From Liolophura sinensis (taxonomy: Eukaryota; Mollusca; Polyplacophora; Chitonida; Chitonidae), in NCBI RefSeq assembly GCF_032854445.1, contig NC_088301.1:56928512-56992511 (forward strand): a stretch of DNA of 64,000 bases, read 5' to 3'. The notes below the pieces were generated by a model, which saw nothing but the letters and a program-made list of their open reading frames with translations, was not told where the DNA came from and made no database searches. This document shows, piece after piece, positions 1 to 13,402 of this stretch. Within the stretch, counting starts at the first letter, position 1. Each line of letters opens with the position of its first letter. A program made the position numbers and the translations under genes.

Positions 1-1030
1 ATTTTTGGGTGTGTTTGAACATGTTAGCTGTACACTGATGTTAATACAGAGTTTTAAAGTCACTGTGGCATGATGTCCATTTTAGGCTGTATTTATGTTA
101 ATGCTTCAATAATGTATGAAACTTCACAGTATACTTACAAATACTCTGCTGGAGAAATTGGCCGTCAGAATATCCATCAGTAAAAATGTGCCATTACTTG
201 TACTTCATCTGAGTGCCTTGACATACCACTTTGAAGCGAAACGCATTGAATAAATACATTTTGATAGATACATTATGCCATTTAAAAATAGTTTTTAAGT
301 CTGAGTGATCTTGTTTAATAACATTTTTAAAATGTTTAAATTGTATTATATGCAGTAAGTCTTAGCTGTAGGCTCATGATTTACAGGAAAATGGGTTGAA
401 TGGGTATGTACATGCATTCTGCATATGAAAAAGAAATGGGTACAAACATCAGAATAATTAATGTTGTACTGTAAAATGGAAATTGTTCCAGTTGCAGTTT
501 ATGCATATATATAGCACTTGCAGTATATAGGCTTCTTTTTCATATGAATTACAACTTAAATAGATCTTTATTTGTTAGTGCTTTTGCTGGTTGCTCCTTC
601 ACTGCCAAATGTCTTGCCAAATTGGTATTTATTGCACTTTGGTGTTTATAGGACTTTCAGCATTTGTTGAAGTGTTTTTTATATGGATCATGTCATGTGT
701 GCCTTATAATATGTTTGCACATCATTTATTTTGTATTAAAAGCACCATGTGAATTGTGTGTATGGTTTGTTACGCAGGGATTAAAATTGTCTATGTATGT
801 ATATGTTGCAAGTAAGGGTAAAATTTATGAAAGGCAAAGATATTGTACATGTTCTGACATGGGCGTATTTCTTTTATTCCAGAACATGTGGAAACAAAGT
901 CTTGCGACATTAATATATGATCTTTCACCACTAAACATGTATTAGTCCAACATAACAGCAGGCTGTGTTAAGCATGATGCTTACATTATTAAATACTGTG
1001 CAGCTTTCAAATAAAGATCAGTGTTTTAAA
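1..1030 (+). other. Probable 3' untranslated end of a gene lying off the left edge
   Basis: The stretch is AT-rich and has no open frame that resembles a protein. A consensus AATAAA lies at 1009-1014 and is followed within about 15 bases by a GT/T-rich patch, as at a cleavage and polyadenylation site. The simplest reading is the 3' UTR of a plus-strand gene that begins before the window. It could also be plain intergenic DNA with a chance AATAAA. The open frame at 664-945 is cysteine- and hydrophobic-rich with no recognisable domain, and I do not take it as coding. Confidence 0.3.
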
Positions 1031-1685
1031 AATATTCTGAATATACTCAGCGTTTTTCCTCTGAGGGTAAAGAAAAAATTGTGGGAAGGGAACCCAGACA
1101 CTGTACTTAAGTGAAAGTCTAGTATGTAAAAATGCACTTTCAGCAGCACATGATGGCCTTAAAATGGTACATTTGATGCCAGCACATAAGGTTTTCTCAT
1201 GGCGAAATTAATCAACGTAAGAGAAAAAAAAAATCCCAGAAAACAACCACTCTTTAGTCACGTGAATTTTTCTTCCATAGAGAGACATAATAAATTAACC
1301 GTAAAACCCAGATTGCTAGAGAGGTTGCTGAGGTCGCAAAGGTGTAGGGAAATAACAGAAGTGAACCTATCTTAAAAATGGGTGGCTGAAGTTAGCACAA
1401 TTCTAGGGCTGTAGTCTTAAGTGTTAAAGCCTAGAGTTGTGCTAGGCTGAAACGTGACTTGGATGCATGCATAAAAGGATATTACTTCAACTGAATCCAT
1501 TTAAACTCATTGCATATATTAGTAATATGCCGTCTTCGCAAACCAACCGGTGGCGAGTAAATGTACATGTACATTCAGAGTAACGAAGGCAGGTGCCTGT
1601 TTCAGTCAACCGGAGTTTCTGACCACTTGAACATCACAAATCAATAACTATGGGACTTACCTCCCCTGATCGCCTGTAAACAACG
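1031..1685. other. Intergenic, includes upstream region of SelK
   Basis: No gene is seen here. The last 150 bases should hold the promoter and 5' UTR of the selenoprotein K gene that starts at 1686. I see no clear TATA box. Confidence 0.4.
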
Positions 1686-4537
1686 ATGGCGTACGTGTCC
1701 GGAGGTATTACATTTCTGTTTAAATTTTATCTATTTTTACCGTTACTAGTACCTTTTATCCTAGTCACATTGTATGTACATGGATTTTGGAATAATCTGA
1801 CGGAATCATTATATTGATTCGATTGAAGTTTCATCTTTTTCATAGCAAATGTAGACGCGTTCGTTTTTGTTCGTTAATGTAACAACTACAACATTGATAA
1901 CATGACGTGTCCTTGTGGCTATAACCTGGTTGTCTAGAAAATCTTGATACACAAGGTGTGCTTGTTACATTCAGTGTTTAAGTAATGTTTCATTGTGTTT
2001 ATCAAATTAAAGTTCGTCAAAATTATGTTTAAAAGAACAATTGACATCGGTGTTACATTTCGCGTGGTAAATTGAAACGCTTTCGTAAAACGGGCAAATA
2101 ATTTTGAATACTGTCGTGAAATTCCTTACTCTTCGTTTAATAAAGCTGATCAATTAGTTTAGCTTAAAATGTTATCAGTTTATAAGTTCTATAACATCCA
2201 TTCCATTTCATGAAACGCTTTAATAATAGGACTGTAGTCCAAATAATTCAAATAATTCACAAGGTAGCCTAAATGTGAGAATGTTAAATTGGTAGGGCGA
2301 CCATTTAGCTAGCTGAATTATAGTCCTCATTTGAAAAATGTAATTTCATGTAATTTTTTTCAGGCCAGATGATGGACTCCAGGTCTCCTTGGAGACTTTC
2401 CATCATACCTGAACTACTCTGGGGGATTGTCAACTTTGTGGTTCTGTTGTAAGTATAAAATGAAGCTAGTCCATGTTGATGAAGTCATATTGTGCTATTT
2501 TGAAATTCCGACATCATTATTCATTTCAAACTCCCACCTCCTTCCCCATCATGACTACCACTCTGCTCATATATATCTATGCCGTTTTCTGGTGGAATAT
2601 CATCGAATACTGTTGTCTTAATTTACTACCATCGCCGATGAGACTAGTTAAACTACTTCATCTTGTAGTGACATTAACGGCAAGAATTTAAGAGGAACTG
2701 AGCACCTCATCATTGACAGCCATTCTGAAATGTTGTGATCTACTGGTACTCATGGTTTTGAAATGTAACTGAGGTTGGAATCTTCCAGAAAACTCTTGCA
2801 TTTCTGTTGTTGTCTGTAGGCTTAACTTCATTTTTTATACTTCAGTCCAGAAGGGCACAAAAAAAACTTGTATGTTTGGCATGGATAAGGTTGGGTGCCA
2901 CCAGCTAGGACCTCTTTCAAATCATTTCTACCAAGTTAGTGTTTAGAAATGTGTGGAAAGTTTTTTCTGAGAGACAAGGATGAACTTCATGTTACGATGA
3001 ATGTCAGAATTTTAAAATAGCATTGACATGGACTTAAGTTCAATCATGCATATATGCATACATAATATGAAGCCAAAATGCTATTCCACAGAGGTCAGTG
3101 TAGGCCTAGACATTACTGTCAAACTTAGATATTTCAAGGCGATTATTGTCTGCTGGAGCTCAAAACTGTAACCGGTTTAAAACTGTCACAGAAGGTGATA
3201 TGGATACATTTGTTCTAAATAATTCGAAGAAAAACCTCTGTACAAGGCGCAAAGTGACTTGAAGATTTTCGACTTTCAGGCCCATACCTCAGGTCTTACA
3301 ACCATTTAATAACATGATAATATATATACATGTATATACCTGTAATGTATACAGAGAACACATATTCACAGTAGTGAATGTTTTCCGTGTTTGCAGCACT
3401 TTCATTTAAGTTGGAAATCTGTTGTTCATTCTTTAATTTAAACATACAGCTGCACCTTACTGTTACCCAAAAAACATTTTTTATTTTAATGAAAGCATTG
3501 TTTTCTTTGTGCTTCAGTTTCCAGACCCTAATACAGGTGAGTTATAAAAATTAAGATTTCTCTCTCTGTTCAATAGACTGCTCAATGAGTTCTGAAATAA
3601 ACCAGTTAACCTGCATTTTTGTGTTTTTGTGACAAATTAGAAGTTAGCCATGGTAGTCATGGAAATCAAATATCAAGAGACATTGTATTTTTAGATTTAC
3701 TTTGTTAAACTAGAGGTGAGAAGTAGGTGGTTGAACCTAATTGTGTAAGATGAAAATACATTGTTCTTTTTAGATATACTGTGGTAAATGAAGTTAACTT
3801 CTCTGATTGTAGCCAAGTAAGACCAGGTATGGGGACAGCCACACATCAGATTATAGAACACCTGGAGGACCCAGAGGGTGAGTGCTGTTACAACAGAAAT
3901 GTACATATGTTTCAAAACCTGTGTTTGATGTAGCAGCGTTGCAGTTTTGGAAAGTTGGTAGTACATTACATATGTGATGATACATGTATAAGTGTCTTTC
4001 CTTACAGTCCATGTTAAGCTGAGGACTGTACAGTATAAAGTCTCTAGAGAGGCATTTGCCAGAGGTTGAGAGACTTTTCAGGTCGTCATCAGCTTTAGAG
4101 GCCTAAGGACCACATTGGAATTGTTTACCTTTTGAAAAGAGAAAATTCTAAAAAAAAAAAAAAAAATTATCATGTGTTACTAAACTTGTGTTTTTCAGGC
4201 CCCCACCACCACCAAGAAGGCGAATGGGTGGATTCAGAGGAGGACCAGGTGATTATAATTTTTGTCTGTTATTTGATTCATCTATTTATTCTTTTGCTGT
4301 GATATAATGTTAATAATTTGATCATTTGATAACCAAAATGATTTCAGATACATTTTTTTCAGTTTGCTTCAGACAATGTACAGTTTCTTACATAGCTTTG
4401 TAATCCCTTTGGAATATATTAGGTATTTCATAAAAGGATATGTCATATGCATATGAGATAACTTTATCTGCTTTTTTTTTCTTTTTCGGATAGGTGGCCC
4501 TGCTCCTCCTCCCATGGGCGGAGGATGAGGTCGGTAG
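1686..4537 (+). CDS. SELENOK: Selenoprotein K (six exons, one selenocysteine UGA)
   Basis: SelK is a small single-pass ER membrane selenoprotein. In vertebrates it works with p97/VCP and Derlins in ER-associated degradation and with DHHC6 in palmitoylation. Coding exons are 1686-1704, 2364-2448, 3518-3536, 3813-3877, 4199-4248 and 4494-4537. All junctions are GT/AG and the phases fit, giving 93 residues against 94 in human. The N-terminus (MAYVSGGQMMDSRSPWRLS) matches the family's DSRS-PWRLS motif. A hydrophobic helix follows at about residues 20-40 (LLWGIVNFVVLFF), then a Gly/Pro/Arg-rich cytosolic tail (PPPPPRRRMGGFRGG). The tail ends GGGUGR, with the UGA at codon 91 and a true stop TAG at 4535. 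A standard gene finder would stop at the UGA and lose the last three residues. Membership is clear from motif order, length and the Sec position. Confidence 0.95.
4526..4528 (+). other. UGA codon read as selenocysteine
   Basis: The codons GGC GGA GGA TGA GGT CGG TAG give GGGUGR and then a stop. This is the position and context of selenocysteine in SelK proteins generally (second-last Gly-Arg). Seen directly in sequence; that it is recoded follows from family knowledge. Confidence 0.9.
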
Positions 4538-5260
4538 ATGCCCAGTTAAAATGTGTCACTGGACTCCACCCTATTAAGGCTAGTTGTTCAGTGATCCAAG
4601 TCTTAGACTGGGCAAATCCCCCATGACCATCTAACACAGTGTAGCTTTATCAATGGAAACCAATGTGCTGGAGAATTTTGGAGTTTCAAAAGCTTGTGAT
4701 GAGTTCCAATGTTCAGGGAACACTGTGTCAGCACTGGTCATTGACAGACGTGGATGCCGATTACTGTCACAGGACAGCAAATGATGTGTCTTCTAGAAGC
4801 TCACACTGTGAGATGGAAGATGCGGATGTATTGGTCTAAACGTCTCAACAGTTGTCATCATTCACTTCATATATTAGTTTAACCAGCAATCCAGTTTTCT
4901 TACATCGGAATGAAAGGTTGCAAAAAAAAACAACAACAAAGAATTAAGTGATGGATTGTTGCAATGGTATCTATCAAGCACCTGACAGCCTTCTCAACTA
5001 TGTCACTTACAACTGTAAATTCGCTAACACAGTAGGAAGCTTACTTGTATCAGCTATTCTTTTAACAACACTTTGTCTTTAACTTTTGTATTATGGCTGT
5101 GGATGATATAATTTATTCTCATTTTTCACCGTGTCAAATTCTTGTATACATCAGTCCATAAAAAAGAAATCATGCCGTGTTAGTTTGTATGTGTAAAAAA
5201 GAAATCCCATACTGCTGTACATATATAAATAAAAAATGAATAAAATACTATCATCTTGTT
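4538..5260 (+). other. SelK 3' UTR with two polyadenylation signals; SECIS expected here
   Basis: Two AATAAA hexamers at 5228-5233 and 5239-5244 mark the likely transcript end. A SECIS hairpin must lie in this 3' UTR if the UGA is recoded. ATGA cores occur near 4612, 4700, 4788, 4912 and 5106. By hand I could not fold any of them into a convincing SECIS with an 11-14 bp helix and an apical AA, so I do not place it. Confidence 0.6.
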
Positions 5261-5950
5261 TTCTTTTTAATTGTTCCATGAAGCAAAGCAAAGTGAAAAG
5301 ACAATTGAGTAAGATTGCTAGGTCTAAGGTACTTGTGGGATCAGTGCTACCAGGTCAATTACTGGAATTCTATCAGGCTGTGTTTGGTTTCCTCACATAA
5401 ACCTGGGCCTAATTAGTAGTGGACCCAGACAACTACCATTGTAACCAGGACAGTAGGCATTACATTGCTATGCAAGTAATGTGCTTAGGCTTGTATAATC
5501 ATTAAGACTGCATGCAAGGTGTCTCCTACAAGTAAAATATTAATGTGTATTTTTTGAATAATGCTAATCAATGTACCAGTTTCAATCATTTTGTTTTTGC
5601 AATAGGAAGCAGAATTGTGTTTGACAACATAGTGCCAAACTTTACTGGCACGAAAAGTGTAATAAATATAAAAATGAAAATCCGCTTTATTTTGTGTGAT
5701 ACAGATGTTTATGATTTTCTTGTTTTTCAAAGCTTTCAGATTCTATACATACATCTTCAACTAGACCAATTACTGAGACAGTCCACCAGAACTGGAAACC
5801 GGAAAGCCTTTGGTAAACCACCAAAATTTGGCAAGTTACTGACACTTTCCCACACGTATATGCACACTATAAAAGTGGTAGTCTAGTTGTCATTAAACTC
5901 TACAAATGATCCCATAACTGTGATCAATGGCTTAATGACGCCAAGCCCCA
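5261..5950. other. Spacer between SelK and the 45-bp array
   Basis: No gene is recognised. The open frames on both strands at 5485-5886 have no family resemblance. The array begins abruptly after the AT-rich end of this stretch. Confidence 0.4.
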
Positions 5951-8775
5951 GAGAGAGCTGGGTGATGCACGAAGTGCCTGTCCAAGGCAAGCTTTGAGAG
6001 AGCTGGGTGATGCACAAAGTCTCTATCCAGGGCAAGCTTTGAGAGAGCTGGGTGATGCACAAAGTCCCTATCCAAGGAAAGCTTTGAGAGAGCTGGGTGA
6101 TGCATGAAGTCCTTGTCCAAGACAAGCTATGAGAGAGCTGGGTGATGCAGGAAGTCTCTATCCAAGGCAAGCTTTGAGAGAGCTGGGTGATTCACAAAGT
6201 CTCTATCCAAGGCAAGCTTTGAGAGAGCTGGGTGATGCAGGAAGTCCCTATCCACGGCAAGCTTTGAGAGAGCTGGGTGATGCACGAAGTGCCTGTCCAG
6301 GGCAAGCTTTGAGAGAGCTGGGTGATGCAGGAAGTCCCTATCCACGGCAAGCTTTGAGAGAGCTGGGTGATGCACGAAGTGCCTGTCCAGGGCAAGCTTT
6401 GAAAGAGCTGGGTGATGCACCAAGTCCCTATCCAAGGCAAGCTTTGAGAGAGCTGGGTGATGTACAGAGTCTCTATCCAGGGCAAGCTTTGAGAGAGCTG
6501 GGTGATGCACCAAGTCCCTATCCAGGGCAAGCTTTGAGAGAGCTGGGTGATGCACAAAGTCTCTATCCAAGGCAGGCTGTGAGAGAGCTGGGTGATTCAC
6601 AAAGTGTCTATCCAAGGCAAGCTGTGAGAGAGCTGGGTGATGCACGAAATCCTTGTCCAAGGCAAGCTTTGAGAGAGCTGGGTGATTCACAAAGTCTCTA
6701 TCCAAGGCAAACTCTGAGAGAGCTGGGTAATGCACAAAGACTCTATCCAAGGCAAGCTTTGAGAGAACTGGATGATGTATTAAGTCCTTATCCAAGGTAA
6801 GCTTTGAGAGAGCTGGGTGATGCACAGTCCCTATCCAAGGCAAGCTTTGAGAGAGCTGGGTGATGTACAGATTCTCTATCCAGGGCAAGCTTTGAGAGAG
6901 CTGGGTGATGCACCAAGTCCCTATGCAAAGCAAGCTTTGAGAGAGCTGGGTGATGCACAAAGTCTCTATCCAAGGCAAGCTTTGAGAGAGCTGGGTGATG
7001 CAACAAGTCCTTGTCCAGGGCAAGCTTTGAGAGAGCTGGGTGATGCATAAAGCCCCTATCCAAGACAGGCTCTGAGAGAGCTGGGTAATGCACAAAGTCT
7101 CTATCCAAGGGAAGCTTTGAGAGAGCTGGGTGATGCAGGAAGTCCTTGTCAAAGGCAAGCTTTGAGAGAGCTGGTTGATGCACCAAGTCCCTATCCAGGG
7201 CAAGCTTTGAGAGAGCTGGGTGATGCACCAAGTCCCTATCCAGGGAAAGCTTTGAGAGAGCTGGGTGATGCACAAAGTCTCTATCCAAGGCAAGCTTTGA
7301 GAGAGCTGGGTGATGCACAAAGTCTCTATCTAAGGCAAGCTTTGAGAGAGCTGGGTGATGCAAAAAGTCTCTATCCAGGGGAAGCTTTGAGAGAGCTGGG
7401 TGATGCACAAAGTCTCTATCTAAGGCAAGCTTTGAGAGAGCTGGGTGATGCAAAAAGTCTCTATCCAGGGGAAGCTTTGAGAGAGCTGGGTGATGCACAA
7501 AGTCTCTATCAAAGGCAAACTTTGAGAGAGCTGGGTGATGCAGGAAGTCCTTGTCCAAGGCAAGCTTTGAGAGAGCTGGGTGATGCACAAAGCCCCTATC
7601 CAAGGCAAGCTCTTAGAGAGCTGGGTGATGCACATAGTCTGTATCCAGGGCAAGCTTTGAGAGAGCTGGGTGATGCAGGAAGTCCCTATCCACGGCAAGC
7701 TTTGAGAGAGCTGGGTGATGCACGAAGTCTCTATCCAGGGCAAGCTTTGAGAGAGCTGGGTGATGCACCAAGTCCCTATCCAGGGCAAGCTTTGAGAGAG
7801 CTGGGTGATGCACAAAGTCTCTATCCAAGGCAAGCTTTGAGAGAGCTGGGTGATGCAGGAAGTCCTTGTCCAAGGCAAGCTCTGAGAGAGCTGGGTGATG
7901 CACCAAGTCCCTATGCAAAGCAAGCTTTGAGAGAGCTGGGTGATGCACCAAGTCCCTATCCAAGGCAAGCTTTGAGAGAGCTGGGTGATGCACCAAGTCC
8001 CTATCCAAGGCAAGCTTTGAGAGAGCTGGGTGATGCACAAAGCCCCTATCCAAGGCAAGCTCTGAGAGAGCTGGGTAATGCACAAAGACTCTATCCAAGG
8101 CAAGCTTTGAGAGAATTGGATGATGTATCAAGTCCTTATCCAAGGTAAGCTTTGAGAGAGCTGGGTGATGCACAGTCCCTATCCAAGCAAGCTTTGAGAG
8201 AGCTGGGTGATGAACCAAGTCCCTATCCAAGGGAAGCTCTGAGAGAACTGGGTGATGCAGGAAGTCCTTGTCCAGGGCAAGCTTTGAGAGAGCTGGGTGA
8301 TGCACAAAGCCCGTATCCAAGACAGGCTCTGAGAGAGCTGGGTGATGTACAAAGTCCCTATCCAAGGCAAGCTTTGAGAGAGCTGTGTGATGCACATAGT
8401 CTCTATCCAGGGCAAGCTTTGAGAGAGCTGGGTGATTCACAAAGTCTCTATCCAAGGCAAGCTTTGAGAGAGCTGGGTGATGCAGAAGTCCTTGTCCAAA
8501 GCAAGCTTTGAGAGAGCTGGGTGATGCACAAAACCCCTATCCAAGGCAAGCTTTGAGAGAGCTGGGGTGATGTACCAAGTCCCTATCCAAGGCAAGCTTT
8601 GAGAGAGCTGGGTGATGCACAAAGTCTCTATCCAAGGCAAGCTTTGAGAGAGCTGGGTGATGCAGGAAGTCCTTGTCCAAGGCAAGCTTTGAGAGAGCTG
8701 GGTGATTCACAAAGTCCCTATCCAAGGCAAGCTTTGAGATAGCTGGGTGATGCACAAAGTCTCTATCCAAGGCAA

Positions 8776-10961
8776 GCTGTGAGAGAGCTGGGTGATTCAC
8801 AAAGTCCCTATTTAGGGCAAGCTTTGAGAGAGCTGGGTGATGCACAAAGTCGCTATCCAAGGCAAGCTGTCGAGAGAACTGGGTGATGCATGAAGTCCCT
8901 ATCCAAGCAAGCTTTGAGAGAGCTGGGTGATGCATGAAGTGTCTGTCCAGGGCAAGCTTTGAGAGAGCTGGGTGATGCACAAAGTCTCTATCCAAGGCAA
9001 GCTCTGGGTGATGCACCAACTCCCTATCCAGGGGAAGCTATGAGAGAGCTGGGTGATGCACAAAGTCTCTATCTAAGTCAAGCTTTGAGAGAGCTGGGTG
9101 ATGCAGGAAGTCCTTGTCCAAGGCAAGCTCTGAGAGAGCTGGGTGATTCACAAAGTCTCTATCCAAGGCAAACTTTGAGAGAGCTGGGAGATTCACAAAG
9201 TCTCTATCCAAGGCAAGCTTTGAGAGAGCTGGGTGATGCACAACGTCTCTATCAAAGGCAAACTTTGAGAGAGCTGGGTGATGCAGGAAGTCCTTGTCCA
9301 AGGCAAGCTTTGAGAGAGCTGGGTGATGCACAAAGCCCCTATCCAAGGCAAGCTGTGAGAGAGCTGGGTGATGCAGGAAGTCCTTGTCCAAGGCAAGCTT
9401 TGAAAGCTGGGCGATTCACAAAGTCTCTATCCAAGGCAAACTTTGAGAGAGCTGGGTGATGCAGGAAGTCCTTGTCCAAGGCAAGCTTTGAGAGAGCTGG
9501 GTGATGCACAAAGCCCCTATCCAAGGCAGGCTCTGAGAGAGCTGGGTGATGCAGGAAGTCCTTGCCCAAGGCAAACTTTGAGAGAGCTGGGTGATCCACA
9601 AAGTCTCTATCCAAGGCAAGCTTTGAGAGAGCTGGGTGATGCAGGAAGTCCTTGTCCAAGACAAGCTTTGAGAGAGCTGGGTGATGCACAAAACCCCAAT
9701 CCAGGGCAATCTTTGAGAGAGCTGGGTGTGGTACCAAGTCCCTATCCAAGGCAAGGTTTGAGAGAGCTGGGTGATGCACCAAGTCCCTATCCAAGGCAAG
9801 CTTTGAGAGAGCTGGGTGATGCACATAGTCTCTATCTGGGTGATGCACAAAGTCTCTCTCCAAGGCAAGCTGTGAGAGAGCTGGGTGATTCACAAAGTCC
9901 CTATTTAGGGCAAGCTTTGAGAGAGCTGGGTGATGCACAAAGTCGCTATCCAAGGCAAGCTGTGAGAGAACTGGGTGATGCATGAAGTCCCTATCCAAGG
10001 CAAGCTTTGAGAGAGCTGGGTGATGCATGAAGTGTCTGTCCAGGGCAAGCTTTGAGAGAGCTGGGTGATGCACAAAGTCTCTATCCAAGGCAAGCTCTGG
10101 GTGATGCACCAACTCCCTATCCAGGGGAAGCTATGAGAGAGCTGGGTGATGCACAAAGTCTCTATCTAAGTCAAGCTTTGAGAGAGCTGGGTGATGCAGG
10201 AAGTCCTTGTCCAAGGCAAGCTCTGAGAGAGCTGGGTGATTCACAAAGTCTCTATCCAAGGCAAACTTTGAGAGAGCTGGGAGATTCACAAAGTCTCTAT
10301 CCAAGGCAAGCTTTGAGAGAGCTGGGTGATGCACAACGTCTCTATCAAAGGCAAACTTTGAGAGAGCTGGGTGATGCAGGAAGTCCTTGTCCAAGGCAAG
10401 CTTTGAGAGAGCTGGGTGATGCACAAAGCCCCTATCCAAGGCAAGCTGTGAGAGAGCTGGGTGATGCAGGAAGTCCTTGTCCAAGGCAAGCTTTGAAAGC
10501 TGGGCGATTCACAAAGTCTCTATCCAAGGCAAACTTTGAGAGAGCTGGGTGATGCAGGAAGTCCTTGTCCAAGGCAAGCTTTGAGAGAGCTGGGTGATGC
10601 ACAAAGCCCCTATCCAAGGCAGGCTCTGAGAGAGCTGGGTGATGCAGGAAGTCCTTGCCCAAGGCAAACTTTGAGAGAGCTGGGTGATCCACAAAGTCTC
10701 TATCCAAGGCAAGCTTTGAGAGAGCTGGGTGATGCAGGAAGTCCTTGTCCAAGACAAGCTTTGAGAGAGCTGGGTGATGCACAAAACCCCAATCCAGGGC
10801 AATCTTTGAGAGAGCTGGGTGTGGTACCAAGTCCCTATCCAAGGCAAGGTTTGAGAGAGCTGGGTGATGCACCAAGTCCCTATCCAAGGCAAGCTTTGAG
10901 AGAGCTGGGTGATGCACATAGTCTCTATCCAGAGCAAGCTTTGAGAGAGCTGGGTGATGCA
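8776..10961. repeat. Tandem duplication of a ~1093-bp block inside the 45-bp array
   Basis: Two adjacent blocks, about 8776-9868 and 9869-10961, repeat the same ordered series of unit variants at an offset of 1093 bases. Landmarks such as CCCTATTTAGGGC fall at the same relative place, as do a truncated unit (AAGCTCTGGGTGATGCACC) and a unit with TTGAAAGCTGGGCGATT. The copies are nearly identical. They differ by a few single-base changes, and the left copy lacks about 36 bases near 9836. This is a higher-order repeat and implies a recent duplication of about 24 units at once. Confidence 0.85.
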
Positions 10962-12189
10962 CAAAGTCTCTCTCCAGGGCAAGCTTTGAGAGAGCTGGGT
11001 GATGTACCAAGTCCCTATCCACGGCAAGCTTTGAGAGAGCTGGGTGATACACGAAGTGCCTGTCCAGGGCAAGCTTTGAAAGGGCTGGGTGATGCACCAA
11101 GTCTTTATCCAAGGCAAGCTTTGAGAGAGCTGGGTGATGTACAGAGTCTCTATCCAGGACAAGCTTTGATAGAGCTGGGTGATGCACCAAGTCTCTATCC
11201 AATGCAAGCTTTGAGAGAGCTGGGTGATGCAGGAAGTCCTTGTCCAAGGGAAGCTTTGAGAGAGCTGGGTGATGCACAAAGCCCCTATCCAAGGCAAGCT
11301 CTGAGAGAGATGGGTAATGCACAAAGTCTCTATCCAAGGTAAGCTTTGAGAGAGCTGGATGATGTATCAAGTCCTTATCCAAGGTAAGCTTTGAGATAGC
11401 TGTTGATGCACAGTCCCTATCCAAGGTAAGCTTTGAGAGAGCTGGATGATGTATCAAGTCCTTATCCAAGGTAAGCTTTGAGATAGCTGTTTGATGCACA
11501 GTCCCTATCCAAGGGAAGCTTTTAGAGAGCTGGGTGATGCAGGAAGTCCTTGTCCAAGGCAAGTTTTGAGATAGCTGGGTGATACAGAAAGTCCCTATCC
11601 AAGGCAAGCTTTGAGAGAGCTGGGTGATTCACAAAGTCCCTATTTAGGGCAAGGTTTGAGAGAGCTGGGTGATGCACAAAGTCCCTATCCAAGGCAAGCT
11701 TTGACAGAGCTGGGTGATGCACGAAGTGTCTGTCCAGGGCAAGCTTTGAGAGAGCTGGGTGATGCACAAAGTCTCTATCCAAGGCAAGCTCTGGATGATG
11801 CACCAACTCCCTATCCAGGGGAAGCTATGAGAGAGCTGGGTGATGCACCAAGTCCCTATCCAAGGGAAGGTATGAGAGAGCTGGGTGATGCAAAAAGTGT
11901 CTATCCAGGGCAAGCTTTGAGAGAGCTGGGTGATGCACATAATCTGTATCCAGGGCAAACTTTGAGAGAGCTGGGTGATGCACAAAATCCGTATCCAGGG
12001 CAAGCTTTGAGAGAGCTGGGTGATGCACAGTCTCTATCCAGGGCAAGCTTTGAAGGAGCTGGGTGATGCACCAAGTCCCTATCCAGGGCAAGCTTTGAGA
12101 GAGCTGAGTGATGCACAAAGTCTGTATCCAGGGCAAGCTTTGAGAGAGCTGGGTGATGCAAAAAGTCTCTATCCAAGGCAAGCTTTGGG

Positions 12190-13402
12190 AGAGCTGAGTG
12201 ATGCACCAAGTCCCTATCCAAGGCAAGCTATGAGAGAGCTGGGTGATGCACCAAGTCCCTATCCAAGGCGAGCTTTGAGAGAGCTGGGTGATTCACAAAG
12301 TCTCTATCCAGGGCAAGCTTTGGGAGAGCTGGGTGATGCACAAAGTCTTTATCCAAGGCAAGCTTTGAGAGAGCTGGGTGATTCACAAAGTCCCTATCCA
12401 AGGCAAGCTTTGAGAGAGCTGGGTGATGCACCAAGTCCCTATCCAAGGCAAGCTTTGAGAGAGCTGGGTGATGCACCAAATCCCTATCCAAGGCAAGCTT
12501 TGAGAGAGCTGGGTGATGTACCAAATCCCTATCGAAGGCAAGCTTTGAGTGAGCTGGGTGATGCACAGTGCCTATCCAAGGCAAGCTTTGAGAGAGCTGG
12601 GTGATGCACCAAGTCCCTATCCAAGGCAAGCTTTGAGAGAGCTGGGTGATGCACAGTCCCTATTCAAGGCAAGCTTGAGAGAGCTGGGTGATTCACAAAG
12701 TCTCTATCCAAGGCAAGCTTTGAGAGAGCTGGGTGATGCACAGTCCCTATCCAGGGCAAGCTTTGAGAGATCTGGGTGATGCACCAAGTCTGTATCCAGG
12801 GCAAGCTTTGAGAGAGCTGGGTGATGCACCAAGTCCCTATCCAAGGCAAGCTATGAGAGAGCTGGGTGATGCACCAAGTCCCTGTCCAAGGCGAGCTTTG
12901 AGAGAGCTGGGTGATTCACAAAGTCTCTATCCAGGGCAAGCTTTGGGAGAGCTGGGTGATGCACAAAGTCTTTATCCAAGGCAAGCTTTGAGAGAGCTGG
13001 GTGATTCACAATGTCCCTATCCAAGGCAAGCTTTGAGAGAGCTGGGTGATGCACCAAGTCCCTATCCAAGGCAAGCTTTGAGAGAGCTGGGTGATGCACC
13101 AAGTCCCTATCCAAGGCAAGCTTTGAGAGAGCTGGGTGATGTACCAAATCCCTATCCAAGGCAAGCTTTGAGAGAGCTGGGCGATGCACAGTGCCTACCC
13201 AAGGCAAGCTTTGAGAGAGCTGGGTGATGCACCAAGTCCCTATCCAAGGCAAGCTTTGAGAGAGCTGGGTGATGCACAGTCCCTATTCAAGGCAAGCTTG
13301 AGAGAGCTGGGTGATTCACAAAGTCTCTATCCAAGGCAAGCTTTGAGAGAGCTGGGTGATGCACAGTCCCTATCCAGGGCAAGCTTTGAGAGATCTGGGT
13401 GA
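12190..13402. repeat. Tandem duplication of a ~623-bp block inside the 45-bp array
   Basis: The unit-variant order at about 12190-12780 recurs at about 12813-13402, offset 623. Both copies include the unusual short unit near CTATTCAAGGCAAGCTTGAG and the AGAGATCTGGG variant at the right end. Minor base differences separate the copies. Confidence 0.8.

Noticed and set aside
5070-5170. Strong hairpin (TTATGG ... CCATAA) in the SelK 3' UTR as the SECIS
   Set aside because: The ATGA is base-paired in the fold and no opposing GA quartet is present, so it does not fit the SECIS core.
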